Assembly (NCBI GenBank): GCA_002437725.1
Contig: DJRF01000010.1
Location: forward strand, 480,708-532,203
Source of the DNA: Treponema sp. UBA6367
Lineage (GTDB): Bacteria > Spirochaetota > Spirochaetia > Treponematales > Treponemataceae
Length of the DNA stretch: 51,496 bases
Direction: 5' to 3'
Every line of letters begins with the position of its first letter. Positions within the stretch are counted from its first letter, which is position 1. The notes under the pieces are model-generated. The model was given only the letters and a program-made list of their open reading frames with translations. It was not told where the DNA came from and ran no database searches. This document shows, piece by piece, positions 32,875 through 42,280 of the stretch. The translations under genes were made by a program, and so were the position numbers.

Positions 32875-33912
32875 TTAATCATTTAGACTGTCGTAAACAG
32901 AGCGACCTGACGACATATCTTTAAATAGTTCAAAAGCTTCTCCTGCTCCAAGAGCAACACATTCAAGAGGATTTTCAACAAGAATAACAGGTACTCCAGT
33001 TTCCTTTGAAATAAGCTTAGGAAGCCCTTTTAGCATAGAACCGCCACCTGTCATTACAATTCCTCTATCTATAATATCAGAAGCAAGTTCAGGTGGAGTC
33101 TTGCTAATTACGTTCTTTATTTCTTCAACAATAAGTTTTACAGGCTCTTTTAAAGCTTCTCTAACTTCAACACTGTCTATTTCAAGTCTTCTTGGAAGTC
33201 CTGTAATTGCATCCGTTCCTTTTAATTCCATCTTTTCAATAGTCTTATCAGGTGCTGCATTTCCAATTTGAATTTTCAATCTTTCTGCGGCTTGGTGACC
33301 TATTATCAAGTTGTGAACACTCTTAACGTGCTTTACAAGAGCATCATTAAATTTGTCGCCGCCAACGCGAATGGAACTAGTTTCTACCATTCCTCCTAGA
33401 GAAATTACAGAAATCTCGGCAGTACCGCCACCTATATCGCATATCATGTGTCCTGCAGGTTCATAAATAGGAATTTTTGCACCAATAGCGGCAGCTTTTG
33501 ATTCTTCTATTATTTCAACTTCTTTTGCGCCCGCTTTTAATGCAGTTTCAATTACAGCTCTTTTTTCAACTTCTGTTATGCAAGAAGGAATACCGATTTT
33601 CATTCTTGTAGATTTTATAATCTGATGTCTTGGAGTTATTTTCTGAATAAAATACTTTATCATTCTTTCGCAACTGTCGATATCAGAAATTACACCATCT
33701 GCAAGAGGTCTAATAGCCATAATATTGCTCGGAGTTTTTTCAAGCATATTTTTAGCTTCAGAACCAACAGCAACAATTCTCTTTGTTCCTTTTTCTACGG
33801 CTACAACGGAAGGTTCATTTATTACAATTCCTTTTCCGCGAACATAAATAAGTGTGTTACATGTACCGAGATCTATACCGATATCAGTAGAAAATCTGTC
33901 AAAAAATCCCAT
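32875..33912 (-). CDS. mreB: Actin-like cell-shape protein MreB
   Basis: Forms membrane-bound filaments that direct side-wall synthesis. Phosphate-1 motif DIGIDLGTCNTL near residue 10, phosphate-2 DIGGGTAEISVI near 160, adenosine motif MTGGGSMLKGL near 290. At 345 aa it is typical. GGGAG lies before the ATG. First of mreB-mreC-mreD-PBP2-rodA, and 13 bases downstream of the TPR gene, which may belong to the same transcript. Confidence 0.97.
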   Translation of the reverse strand: MGFFDRFSTDIGIDLGTCNTLIYVRGKGIVINEPSVVAVEKGTKRIVAVGSEAKNMLEKTPSNIMAIRPLADGVISDIDSCERMIKYFIQKITPRHQIIKSTRMKIGIPSCITEVEKRAVIETALKAGAKEVEIIEESKAAAIGAKIPIYEPAGHMICDIGGGTAEISVISLGGMVETSSIRVGGDKFNDALVKHVKSVHNLIIGHQAAERLKIQIGNAAPDKTIEKMELKGTDAITGLPRRLEIDSVEVREALKEPVKLIVEEIKNVISKTPPELASDIIDRGIVMTGGGSMLKGLPKLISKETGVPVILVENPLECVALGAGEAFELFKDMSSGRSVYDSLND

Positions 33913-33925
33913 AAATACTCCCGGA

Positions 33926-34879
33926 TTAAAATTCAGCTATTTTTGCAAGAGCTCCTGGATGATTTACTTGAATGCGCAAGGTTTTTCTCCATTCCGCACG
34001 AGCTTTCACCAAATCGCCCTGTTTTTCATATATTACACCAAGATTATAGTATGCGTCTGCTGAATTTGGATTTTTTTTCAAAATAGATTCAAATTCGTTT
34101 TTTGCCTCTGCATACTTTTTCTCTTCAATGTATATTGTTCCAAGAAGATTCATACTTTTTAATACGAGTTCTTCATTTTCGCAATCGTTTTTAATGCGGA
34201 ACAAATATTGTTTTGCTGTATTTGCCTGTCCAACTTTGTGGTACTGTTCCGCAATTGATAAAAGAAGTGAATCCGATTCCCTTGTAAGCAAGGCTTCTGT
34301 AAATGCCGAAATACTTTCCATCGGCATTTCCAAAGCAGCATAACTTAAGCCTAAGTATTCTGCTGCATCTAGAGCCTTGTAGCCAAGTCGTCTTGATTCT
34401 TCAAGATATTTTACAGCAAGATCTGCATAATAGTAAGATGAAATGGTATTTTTATAAAAATATGCCTTTCCTAGCATATAGTTTAATTGAGGAGTTAATT
34501 TTTTTCTAGATTTTAACAAAGCCACTCTTATGGAATTAATAGATTCATCTAGATAGCTTTGAACAGAAGCTGAATCGAGTTGAGAAACCGCAAGAAAAAA
34601 ACTTGCGTAACCGTGATATGTAAGGGCGGTATTGTTAAAAGGATTTGTGTCAAGAATTTTTTGACTTATTTCGTATACGGATTTATAATCATAAACATTC
34701 CATTTTTCAATAAGAGCACTTGTTGTTGCAGAATTTAAAGACTTCTGACGAATGTTTTTGCACAAGAAAACAACAAAAACAGTAAGAATTACTGCCACTA
34801 TAAAGAAAATAACTAATAGAGGAATAAACTTACTTTTCTTTTTTGCGAAATTACTTTCTTCTATAATGTTCTTACTCAT
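33926..34879 (-). CDS. Membrane-anchored TPR protein
   Basis: A 317-aa protein. A single membrane helix at about 18-40 (FIPLLVIFFIVAVILTVFVV) leaves the rest outside the membrane on the periplasmic side. The remainder is TPR-like; the clearest units are near the end (AEAKNEFESILKKNPNSADA, then YYNLGVIYEKQGDLVKARAE). It starts right after rnpB; the bases before the ATG are a T run plus TATAAAAT with no ribosome site. Its place ahead of mreB suggests a link to cell-wall growth, unproven. Confidence 0.8.
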   Translation of the reverse strand: MSKNIIEESNFAKKKSKFIPLLVIFFIVAVILTVFVVFLCKNIRQKSLNSATTSALIEKWNVYDYKSVYEISQKILDTNPFNNTALTYHGYASFFLAVSQLDSASVQSYLDESINSIRVALLKSRKKLTPQLNYMLGKAYFYKNTISSYYYADLAVKYLEESRRLGYKALDAAEYLGLSYAALEMPMESISAFTEALLTRESDSLLLSIAEQYHKVGQANTAKQYLFRIKNDCENEELVLKSMNLLGTIYIEEKKYAEAKNEFESILKKNPNSADAYYNLGVIYEKQGDLVKARAEWRKTLRIQVNHPGALAKIAEF

Positions 34880-34892
34880 ATTTTATAAAAAA

Positions 34893-35283
34893 AACAGACG
34901 AGATAGTAAGCCGGGTTCTGTCATTTATCTTGCGATAAACGTAACCATCTATCCAAATCCATTGTTGCCAAGTGGACTTTAGCGATTTACCCGAAGTATA
35001 AAGGCCGAAATCCAAACTTCTGCTTAATCTTGCTCCAAATGAGGTTTGCACTGCTGCAAGTGTTACCACTTGTACGGTAGTCTCTTACACTGCCATTTCA
35101 CCCTTGCCATTTTAGGCGGTATATTTTCTGTTGCACTTTCTGTCGCTTTGGGGATATACATAAAAAATGCATCTTCCGCAAAACGCCCGGTTATTACCCG
35201 GCATTTTTTTCGGTGGAGCCCGGACTTTCCTCATAGCAATAAACTATCATTAATTTACGCTATGCGATTACATCTCGTCTGTA
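34893..35283 (-). ncRNA. rnpB: RNase P RNA (bacterial class A-like)
   Basis: Catalytic RNA of the tRNA 5'-end maturase. The minus strand has the universal GAGGAAAGTCCGGGCTCC core near its 5' part and ACAGAACCCGGCTTA near its 3' end. The terminal helix P1 pairs CAGACGAGAT with ATCTCGTCTG (34895-34904 and 35272-35281). Length about 390 bases. A T run after the P1 strand acts as terminator. Its 5' end lies 6 bases from the stop of the zinc-ribbon gene, so its promoter is inside that gene. Confidence 0.95.
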
Positions 35284-35288
35284 TTATT

Positions 35289-36194
35289 TTAGTTTTCAGA
35301 ATCGTCCGATTCTACAATATCATCATCTTCTTCATCTGATAAATCATCAGAGTCGTCATACAAATCACTGTTTTCTGAATCTTCTTCGTATTCGTCTGAA
35401 TCATATTCGTCATCGTCAGCGATTTCGCTTTCAAAGTCTGCAAGGCTTCCTGCATCATTAAAGAATGTTTCCTGTTCTGATTCATCAGATTCTTCGTAAA
35501 ACAAAATTCGGCTACAGTATGGACAGAAAAGAATATTTTCCCCTTCCCTAACTTCGTTTGCAAACTGCGCTGGAAGAATCATATGGCAGCCAGTACATAC
35601 GCCATTTTTCACAGCGACAATACCTTCTGAATTTCTCTGGATAATTCTTTGAAATTTGAACAAGACCTCTTGATTAAGTCCTGGAGTAATGCCTTCCTCT
35701 TGTGATTTTAAGTCTGCAAGCTCTGATTTATAAGATTCTATCTGAGAATTTAGAGAGTCCTTGCTAGAAGTAAGATCTGATTCTTGAGATGAAATCATTG
35801 CCTCTGTTGTTTTCAAAGTATCATCAAGCTCTGCTAAAATTTTATCTTCTTTTTGAAGTTCTTTTCTTAATTCTGATTCTTTTACAGATGCTTCTGAAAT
35901 CTGTTTTTCAAGAGCTTCATATTCGCGGTGAGTTGTTATATTATCCATGTTTTTTTCACCAGCTTCGCGAGTCTTTATAGCTGTTTCAAGGTCAAGTTTT
36001 ATATTTCCAACTCTTTCTTTTACAATTTCGTAATCCCTATTTTTTTCAATATATTCTTTTTTCATTCTGGCAAGAAGTTCTTCTTGCGAAGTCAACTGTT
36101 TAGGTGCTTCTTCTATTAACTGTTCAAGCTCGTATTTTCTGCCAAGTATTACTTGAAGGCTTTTTAATTTATCAAAAATTTCTGTTATTACCAT
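35289..36194 (-). CDS. Coiled-coil C4 zinc-ribbon protein
   Basis: A 301-aa protein of the family with an N-terminal long coiled coil (about 10-185) and a zinc ribbon: CTGC near 199 and CPYC near 225, preceded by the family sequence GIVAVKNGVCTGCHM. Proteins of this type are thought to act on nucleic acids or in regulation; no activity is shown here. The last 60 residues are an Asp/Glu/Ser tail, which is unusual. Lies between rpoD and rnpB. Confidence 0.85.
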   Translation of the reverse strand: MVITEIFDKLKSLQVILGRKYELEQLIEEAPKQLTSQEELLARMKKEYIEKNRDYEIVKERVGNIKLDLETAIKTREAGEKNMDNITTHREYEALEKQISEASVKESELRKELQKEDKILAELDDTLKTTEAMISSQESDLTSSKDSLNSQIESYKSELADLKSQEEGITPGLNQEVLFKFQRIIQRNSEGIVAVKNGVCTGCHMILPAQFANEVREGENILFCPYCSRILFYEESDESEQETFFNDAGSLADFESEIADDDEYDSDEYEEDSENSDLYDDSDDLSDEEDDDIVESDDSEN

Positions 36195-36274
36195 AATGAT
36201 GTTCCTTTTTTTCTGAATATCGTTTAAATATATAATAAATATGCAATTATGTCTATTCTATATGTAAGCAAAGT

Positions 36275-38068
36275 TTATGTTTCAATATAGTCCCTAAGTC
36301 CATTAGCTCTTCTAGGGTGTCTTAGACGCCGCAAGGCTTTTGCTTCTATCTGACGAATTCGTTCCCTAGTAACATTAAAATAAAGACCGACTTCTTCCAA
36401 TGTTAATGAATATCCATCATCTAAACCGAATCTCATTTTTAGAACTTCCTGCTCTCTTGGAGGCAAGGTTCCTAAAACTTGCCTTAACTGTTCCTGAAGC
36501 AATTTGTAAGAAGTTTGAATAGAAGGATTTTCTACTTCTTTATCTTCTATAAAATCTCCTAGTGAAGAATCTTCCTCTTCTCCAATCGGTGTTTCTAACG
36601 AGATTGGTTCTCTGGCAACGCTCTTTACCTGTTTAATTTTTGCAAGTGGCCATCCTAACTGCTGAGCAATTTCTTCATCTGTAGGCTCTCTGTTCAGTTT
36701 TTGCATAAGTTGACGGCTTTCTCGTACAACTTTATTAATCTGTTCAATCATGTGAACTGGAACGCGGATTGTTCTTGCTTGGTCAGAAATGCTTCTTGTT
36801 ATGGCTTGACGAATCCACCAGGTTGCATAAGTCGAAAATTTAAAACCCTTTCGATATTCAAATTTTTCAACAGCTTTTATAAGACCAATATTGCCTTCCT
36901 GTACTAAATCAAAGAATTGAAGTCCTCGATTTGTATACTTTTTTGCAATAGAAACAACAAGCCTTAAGTTTGCATTGATAAGCCTGTTTTTTGCTTTTTC
37001 CATCATAAGACTGCCGCGTTTTATTTCTTTAGCTTTTGAAAGAATTTCATCAATCGTATTTTCAAATTCATACTCAAGTCTAGAAAGTTTTCTGTCAATT
37101 TTTTGTATTTGAGTATATATATCGCGAATATCGTCTGTAGTCATATTCAGTTCGGCTTCAACTTTTGGCGCTTCGGAACGCATTGAAATGCGGCGGCCGA
37201 GCCGTCTAAGATCTGCCGGTGTTGAAATTCGCAGCTCTTTCATCTTTTTTTCTTGCTTTTGCCTATATTCTTCGATTTTTTGAGTTGCATCAAGAAATTT
37301 TGCTGTAAAGCGATCAAGTTCTTCTGATTGAATATCAATTTTTTGAAGTTGAGGCTGAATCTTTTCTCTAAGTTCCACTAATTGCGGTTCTTCGAAAATC
37401 TTGCTGGTTTGATTGGTTTCGAAAAGCTGCTTTTTTAAAGACATATACAACTTCATTTCTGGAAGAATTGGTTTAATCAGTTCACTGTAACAAGCTTTTA
37501 ATCTCTTTTTTTCAGCCATTTCTTCATTAATTTCTTTTCTAGGTCTTCCAGGTTGAATGTCAATACGTGTAAATGCCTTCTGTGCAACTGCAAAAAATTC
37601 AGGTATCATTATTCCAGAATTCAACACAACTTGTTTTATGATATTGTTACCATCTTCCATCTGCTTTGAAAGTATGACTTCTTGTTCCGCAGTTAAAAGA
37701 TTTTCTTTTCCTATTTCGCGCAGGTAAAGGCGGATAGGATCATCAACGCTAGACTCTTTATCTCCGTTTACGAGTTTAGAAGAACTTTCTTTTATTTCAT
37801 CAACATCTTCATCTGGAGAATTTTCACTTTCATCATCTTCAAGAATCGTATCATCATCTTGTTCTTCATCTTCAAAAGGATCTGTTTCGATGACTTGAAT
37901 TTTTCTTTCTGTAAAGATTTTTAAAGCTTCTTCCATGTTTGGAGAATTAATAAAGTCTTGACCTGCAATTTCATTAATTTCATCCCATGTTATAACGGTT
38001 TTATCTTTTGCATAGTCTAAAAGTTTTTGTATAATAGGATTCTGTTCCTGTTCCATTGGATATAACAC
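36275..38068 (-). CDS. rpoD: Primary sigma factor RpoD (sigma-70)
   Basis: Main promoter recognition factor of RNA polymerase. An acidic N-terminal region 1.1 runs to about 100 and contains EDDESENSPDEDVDE. Region 1.2 is SSVDDPIRLYLREIGKENLL. Region 2 includes EGNIGLIKAVEKFEYRKGFK and TYATWWIRQAI. Region 4 has YFNVTRERIRQIEAKALRRL. It has a large non-conserved insert typical of primary factors. At 597 aa it is standard. It follows dnaG by 13 bases. Confidence 0.97.
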   Translation of the reverse strand: MLYPMEQEQNPIIQKLLDYAKDKTVITWDEINEIAGQDFINSPNMEEALKIFTERKIQVIETDPFEDEEQDDDTILEDDESENSPDEDVDEIKESSSKLVNGDKESSVDDPIRLYLREIGKENLLTAEQEVILSKQMEDGNNIIKQVVLNSGIMIPEFFAVAQKAFTRIDIQPGRPRKEINEEMAEKKRLKACYSELIKPILPEMKLYMSLKKQLFETNQTSKIFEEPQLVELREKIQPQLQKIDIQSEELDRFTAKFLDATQKIEEYRQKQEKKMKELRISTPADLRRLGRRISMRSEAPKVEAELNMTTDDIRDIYTQIQKIDRKLSRLEYEFENTIDEILSKAKEIKRGSLMMEKAKNRLINANLRLVVSIAKKYTNRGLQFFDLVQEGNIGLIKAVEKFEYRKGFKFSTYATWWIRQAITRSISDQARTIRVPVHMIEQINKVVRESRQLMQKLNREPTDEEIAQQLGWPLAKIKQVKSVAREPISLETPIGEEEDSSLGDFIEDKEVENPSIQTSYKLLQEQLRQVLGTLPPREQEVLKMRFGLDDGYSLTLEEVGLYFNVTRERIRQIEAKALRRLRHPRRANGLRDYIET

Positions 38069-38081
38069 CTTGTTTTTACAG

Positions 38082-39869
38082 TTAACATTTGAGTTTTTTG
38101 TCTAGTTTAATTTTCTCTTCGAGCATGGCATTTAATTGGTTTTTGTCATCATCGGTTTGTACAGTAAATGCTCGTATGCGTTGCATTAAGAGTTCTCTTT
38201 GTTTTTCCAAATTCCTGCGCTTAAACATTTTAATTGAATCCTGTATAGTGCTTTCATTTTCATCTTTGAATTCTCCCAAAGATATAGCACTTACTATCAG
38301 GCTACTTACGCGGTCATCAGAACAACGATTTAAGATAGTCGACAACGACAATGAATTTTCTAAATAGCATTGCTCAAGAATGTTATAAAGCTCTTTTGCT
38401 ATAGGTTCTTCAAAATCTTCAGAAGTCAATTCGTTTCTGATTGTTTTATACTTTTCTAAATCGGCAATTATGGCAATAACACTTCGCAGTTCTGCAGTAA
38501 GCTTTAATTTTGTAGGATTGCTTTCGTCTTTGTTTGCCGGCTGCCGATTGTTTAGACGTTTACGGGCTTGCTCTCGATTTTGAAAATCTCTATTAACGGC
38601 CTCCGGCTTTAAATTATAAACTTGACATAATTGCTCAAGACTTGACTCTTTTTGAATATCTGAACTTAATGCATCTACATAAGAGAAAAAGGAAAGAGAA
38701 GCCTTTGTTTTTCCCTCAGGAGTATCAATAGGATACTCTTCACCTAGTTTAGATAATAAAAAGTCGCTATCCAATATAGCACTGTTTACAGCGCTAGTCA
38801 AGAATTCTTTTCCAAAATTTATCATAATTTCTGCAGGATCTTTTCCGCCAGAAAGTCTTATTACTCTTACAGTTATGTCGGCCTTTCTTAACATAAGAAT
38901 TGCTCTTTCTGTTGCCATCTGGCCGGCTTTATCGCTATCAAATGATAGCAATACTTCGTTTACAAAAGGACGGATTATTTTTATTTGACTTTCTGTAAGT
39001 GCTGTTCCTAGCGGCGCTACAGCGAATTCTATTCCACACTGGTGGTATGCGATGCAGTCCATATAACCTTCGCAAAAAATTACTTTTTTATTTTCTTTTA
39101 TAGATTTTTTTGCAAAGTTGAATGCGTATAGTGTTTCCCCTTTTTTATATTGGATTAAATCGCCTGAGTTTAAATATTTTGGACTATTAGGATTGTTGTC
39201 TAATTGTCTTCCGCCAAAAGCAACGGCTTTACCCTGCCTATTAAAAATTGGAAACATAAGCCTGTTTGAAAAAAAAGCAATTTCAGGATACTTTTTGCTA
39301 AAAAGCCCCGATTGCTCAAGAAATTCTTTTGAAAAGTTTTTGCTAATTAAAAATTTTTTTAGCCAAAATCTGTCTGAAGGTGCATAGCCGAGCTTGAATT
39401 TCTTTATAGTATCAAGGCTTATACCTCTTTTGGCTATATATTCAAGAGCCGTTTTTCCTTGCGTAGTTTCTGTAAGAATATAATGAAACATTGAAGCTGT
39501 TCGTTCATAAAGTTCTGTGTATTCTTCAATAAGTTTTATTTTAGGATCGGTTTTTTGCTGAAAACCATCTTCGTAGTGAACTGTAATTCCCGCTTTTTTT
39601 GCTAAAGATTCTATAGCCTCAGCATAGGAAAGTTTTTCTTGTTCCATTATGAATTTTATGACGTCGCCACCTGCATGGCAGCCAAAACAGTAATAGAATT
39701 TTTTTTCAGCATCAACATGAAAAGATGGTGTTTTTTCGCCATGAAATGGACAACATCCCCACCAATCGTTCCCGCGTGGTTCGAGTTTTGTGTATTCCCC
39801 GATTATTGAAACTATATCAGAGTTTTTTTGTACAGCGTCAATTGTTTCTTTTGAAATAAATCCCGTCAT
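38082..39869 (-). CDS. dnaG: DNA primase DnaG
   Basis: Makes RNA primers at the fork, binding DnaB through its C-terminus. The zinc domain has Cys40, His43, Cys61, Cys64 (CCPFHGEKTPSF ... YYCFGCHAGGD). The catalytic core has KYLNSGDLIQYKKGETLY and the TOPRIM EGYMD near residue 270. At 595 aa it is normal. mltG ends 3 bases before it and rpoD starts 13 bases after it: the dnaG-rpoD part of a macromolecular synthesis operon. Confidence 0.96.
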   Translation of the reverse strand: MTGFISKETIDAVQKNSDIVSIIGEYTKLEPRGNDWWGCCPFHGEKTPSFHVDAEKKFYYCFGCHAGGDVIKFIMEQEKLSYAEAIESLAKKAGITVHYEDGFQQKTDPKIKLIEEYTELYERTASMFHYILTETTQGKTALEYIAKRGISLDTIKKFKLGYAPSDRFWLKKFLISKNFSKEFLEQSGLFSKKYPEIAFFSNRLMFPIFNRQGKAVAFGGRQLDNNPNSPKYLNSGDLIQYKKGETLYAFNFAKKSIKENKKVIFCEGYMDCIAYHQCGIEFAVAPLGTALTESQIKIIRPFVNEVLLSFDSDKAGQMATERAILMLRKADITVRVIRLSGGKDPAEIMINFGKEFLTSAVNSAILDSDFLLSKLGEEYPIDTPEGKTKASLSFFSYVDALSSDIQKESSLEQLCQVYNLKPEAVNRDFQNREQARKRLNNRQPANKDESNPTKLKLTAELRSVIAIIADLEKYKTIRNELTSEDFEEPIAKELYNILEQCYLENSLSLSTILNRCSDDRVSSLIVSAISLGEFKDENESTIQDSIKMFKRRNLEKQRELLMQRIRAFTVQTDDDKNQLNAMLEEKIKLDKKLKC

Positions 39870-39872
39870 ACT

Positions 39873-40922
39873 TTATTTTTTTATTCTGTTTATATATTTT
39901 TCGTTTTTGTGAGCATTAAAATTGCTTGAAAATACGTGTTTTCCAGTTGTTGCATCTGTCAATCTAAAAAAGTAATAGTTAGTGTTTGCCGGCGAAGCTG
40001 CTGCTTTTAATGCTACCAGACCAGGATTTGAAATTGGAGCTGGAGGCAGCCCTGCCCATTTATATGTATTGTAAGGACTGTCTATTTCTAAGTCGTCATA
40101 AGTGATGACATCTGGATGGGGTTTCCCTTTGATTTCTGTTATTATATATTCAATTGTTGCGCAGGAATAAAGACCAATGTTGTGAGCAAGTCTATTTGTA
40201 AAAACACTAGCAATAAGTGGAGCTTCTTCTTCTATTCTGTACTCTCTTTCTACAATCGATGCTAAAATCACTGTTTTATAAAGTTGATTGCTATTCAAAC
40301 TTTTTAATGCAGGAATGTCGCTTATTTTTTCAAAGAAATTGTTTGCCATCTGAGTTACAACGCTTTTACCTGTCATTCCTGGTGTAAAAAAGTATGTGTC
40401 GGGGAAAAGAAAGCCTTCAAATGTCTGCGCATTTATTTTGTATTTTTCAAGAAGTTCCAAACTGCGTGCCGCTTCTAAAAAATCTTGAGAAGAACAGACT
40501 TCTGAAGCTTCTAGTTTTGCGGCAATTTTAGAAACTGTAAGCCCTTCTGGAAAAGAAAGTCTTATGTATTCTTGCTGTCCAGAAGAAAGAATTTTGCAAA
40601 TTTGAGCAACGGACATATCTGTGCTGATTTTATAAACTCCACTTTTTAAAGAGAAATTAGAAGAGTCTGTTGTAAACACGGTTTTAATAAGAGGAAATCT
40701 AGCGCATGTGTAAAATACAAAACTACTGCGGATAAGTTTTTTTTGTTTTAGCGTATGGGATATACTTTTTATAGTTGTACCCGAAGGAACTTCCACCCTG
40801 ACTGACACTGAATTTTTTTTTGAAGAAACTGCCTTTGTTCCTATAAAAAACAAGACCAAAAGAAAAACAACAATTGCCGCCAATAAAATTATAATTAAAT
40901 TAATTTTTTTCTGAAATTTCAT
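39873..40922 (-). CDS. mltG: Endolytic transglycosylase MltG
   Basis: Inner-membrane lytic enzyme that cuts nascent glycan strands and sets their length. Membrane helix near 9-30. Then a LysM-like subdomain (VPSGTTIKSISHTLKQKKLI) and the YceG catalytic domain with EGFLFPDTYFF, the catalytic Glu in ASIVEREY near 225, and the GLPPAPISNPG motif. At 349 aa it is normal. It overlaps the 64-aa gene by 4 bases. Confidence 0.94.
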   Translation of the reverse strand: MKFQKKINLIIILLAAIVVFLLVLFFIGTKAVSSKKNSVSVRVEVPSGTTIKSISHTLKQKKLIRSSFVFYTCARFPLIKTVFTTDSSNFSLKSGVYKISTDMSVAQICKILSSGQQEYIRLSFPEGLTVSKIAAKLEASEVCSSQDFLEAARSLELLEKYKINAQTFEGFLFPDTYFFTPGMTGKSVVTQMANNFFEKISDIPALKSLNSNQLYKTVILASIVEREYRIEEEAPLIASVFTNRLAHNIGLYSCATIEYIITEIKGKPHPDVITYDDLEIDSPYNTYKWAGLPPAPISNPGLVALKAAASPANTNYYFFRLTDATTGKHVFSSNFNAHKNEKYINRIKK

Positions 40923-41113
40923 GAATAAAACCTTAATACATCCTCAATTGATAAAGATTTATAAATTTCCTTTTCAATTTCTGAAGAAAATCTAAGCAAT
41001 TCATTAGGAATTTGCGCTTGATACTTTCTAAAAAACAAGGCTAATGCGCGTATTTCTTTTTTAGTAAAGCTATACTCAAATAAATCGTCTTGATTTTGTG
41101 AAGATTCTATCAA
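40919..41113 (-). CDS. Small 64-aa protein between MBL hydrolase and mltG
   Basis: A short acidic-basic protein with two predicted helices (KKEIRALALFFRKYQAQIP and EIEKEIYKSLSIEDVLRFYS); no membrane or metal motif. It overlaps the upstream gene by 4 bases and mltG by 4 bases, so it is almost certainly translated. No function recognised. Such coupling suggests it acts with one of the neighbours. Confidence 0.75.
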   Translation of the reverse strand: MIESSQNQDDLFEYSFTKKEIRALALFFRKYQAQIPNELLRFSSEIEKEIYKSLSIEDVLRFYS

Positions 41114-42057
41114 AATACAATCTCCTGATTTTCTGTTGCAAGCATTATTTCCATATCATCTTTGTGAGCTATAAACTTTGCATACCATCTTGCAGCTTGT
41201 AAAATGGAATCAAGTTTTTTGTCATCGTATACAGGCTCATGGTGAAACAAAACAAGTCTTTTTATATTCCAAAAAGCAGCAAAATCAATTGCATAGCAAA
41301 ATGCAGAATGTCCCCAATTTTCTTTTCTATATGATTCTTCTACTGTGTATTGAGAATCTAATACTATTAAATCTGCGTTTTCAAATACTGCTGCACGGCT
41401 TGGGATTTTTATAAAGTCGTTTCGTGTTAATTCAACATCTGTTGCATAAACAATTTTTTTGCCATTTTCAGAAAAAGAAAAACTGTGGGAATTTCCAGGA
41501 TGCGACATTTTGCAAGTATTTATTTCTACATTGTTTATAAAAAAAGATTTGCCTTCTTGTGCTGTGTGAAAATTTATTTTACTTGCAAGAGATTCAAATG
41601 AGGCATTTTCTGGAAAAAAGGGAGACCTTTGCTGTTCTTTAAGCAACTTTTCCGCTTCTGGTACAGCTGAAAATATTTCGAGTGTTGAATTTTTATCATA
41701 GATTGCATCAAAAAAAGGAAGCCCCTGTATGTGATCCCAATGAAAATGCGAAAAAAATAGATTGTAATGCTTGTCTTTAGGTAAATGGTCTGATTTGCCA
41801 AAGCATCGAATTCCAGTTCCAGCATCAAGAATGATTTGAGTCTCATCGTCGCTAACAATTTCTACACAAGGTGTGTTTCCGCCAGTTGTTCCAAAAATCC
41901 ATTCAGGAAGAGATGAAACAAATCTTTCTCTAGAATCGGTAGTTTCAATATCTTTTGAGGAAATGCGTTGAACTGCTGCTATAATCTTTGACTGAATCTG
42001 TTGCGATGTTAAAGGTGTAGGAACAGAACCTCTTACACCCCAAAAATAGATTTTCAC
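41110..42057 (-). CDS. Metallo-beta-lactamase fold hydrolase
   Basis: A 315-aa protein opening with MKIYFWGVRGSVPTP, as in the RNase Z/phnP-like and cyclic-phosphodiesterase-like MBL group. The metal motif SHFHWDHIQG is near 101-110; other ligands are plausible at CKMSHPGNSHSFSF (His), YATDVE (Asp) and HHEP (His). The start is GTG at 42057, preceded by GAGAGGA. A nuclease or phosphodiesterase role is likely by family; substrate unknown. Confidence 0.82.
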   Translation of the reverse strand: MKIYFWGVRGSVPTPLTSQQIQSKIIAAVQRISSKDIETTDSRERFVSSLPEWIFGTTGGNTPCVEIVSDDETQIILDAGTGIRCFGKSDHLPKDKHYNLFFSHFHWDHIQGLPFFDAIYDKNSTLEIFSAVPEAEKLLKEQQRSPFFPENASFESLASKINFHTAQEGKSFFINNVEINTCKMSHPGNSHSFSFSENGKKIVYATDVELTRNDFIKIPSRAAVFENADLIVLDSQYTVEESYRKENWGHSAFCYAIDFAAFWNIKRLVLFHHEPVYDDKKLDSILQAARWYAKFIAHKDDMEIMLATENQEIVF

Positions 42058-42161
42058 TTTTTCCTCTCTATATATTGAAAAAGAATTCTTTCTACTAATT
42101 TAATCTATATAGCATGAGTTTGTCAAATGACAATTGCAATTCAAAATTCAAAAACTTTTAT

Positions 42162-42193
42162 AAAAAAAAGCCGGATAAAAAATCCGGCTTTTT
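42162..42193 (-). terminator. Intrinsic terminator after tRNA-Tyr
   Basis: On the minus strand AAAAAGCCGGAT and ATCCGGCTTTT form a perfect stem around TTTTT and end in a run of eight T, starting at the tRNA-Tyr 3' end. Confidence 0.9.
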
Positions 42194-42274
42194 GGGGAGT
42201 GTAGGATTCGAACCTACGAAGGCAAGGCCAACAGATTTACAGTCTGTCCTATTTGACCACTCTAGAAACTCCCC
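42193..42274 (-). tRNA. tRNA-Tyr (anticodon GTA)
   Basis: Acceptor GGGGAGT/ACTCCCC with discriminator A, anticodon stem ACAGA/TCTGT with loop CTGTAAA giving GTA, long class II variable arm, T loop TTCGAAT. CCA not encoded. Co-transcribed after tRNA-Thr. Confidence 0.95.
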
Positions 42275-42280
42275 ATAAAA

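Noticed and set aside
34872..35339. Open frames on both strands within the RNase P RNA
   Set aside because: They lie in a certain structural RNA and show no protein family features.
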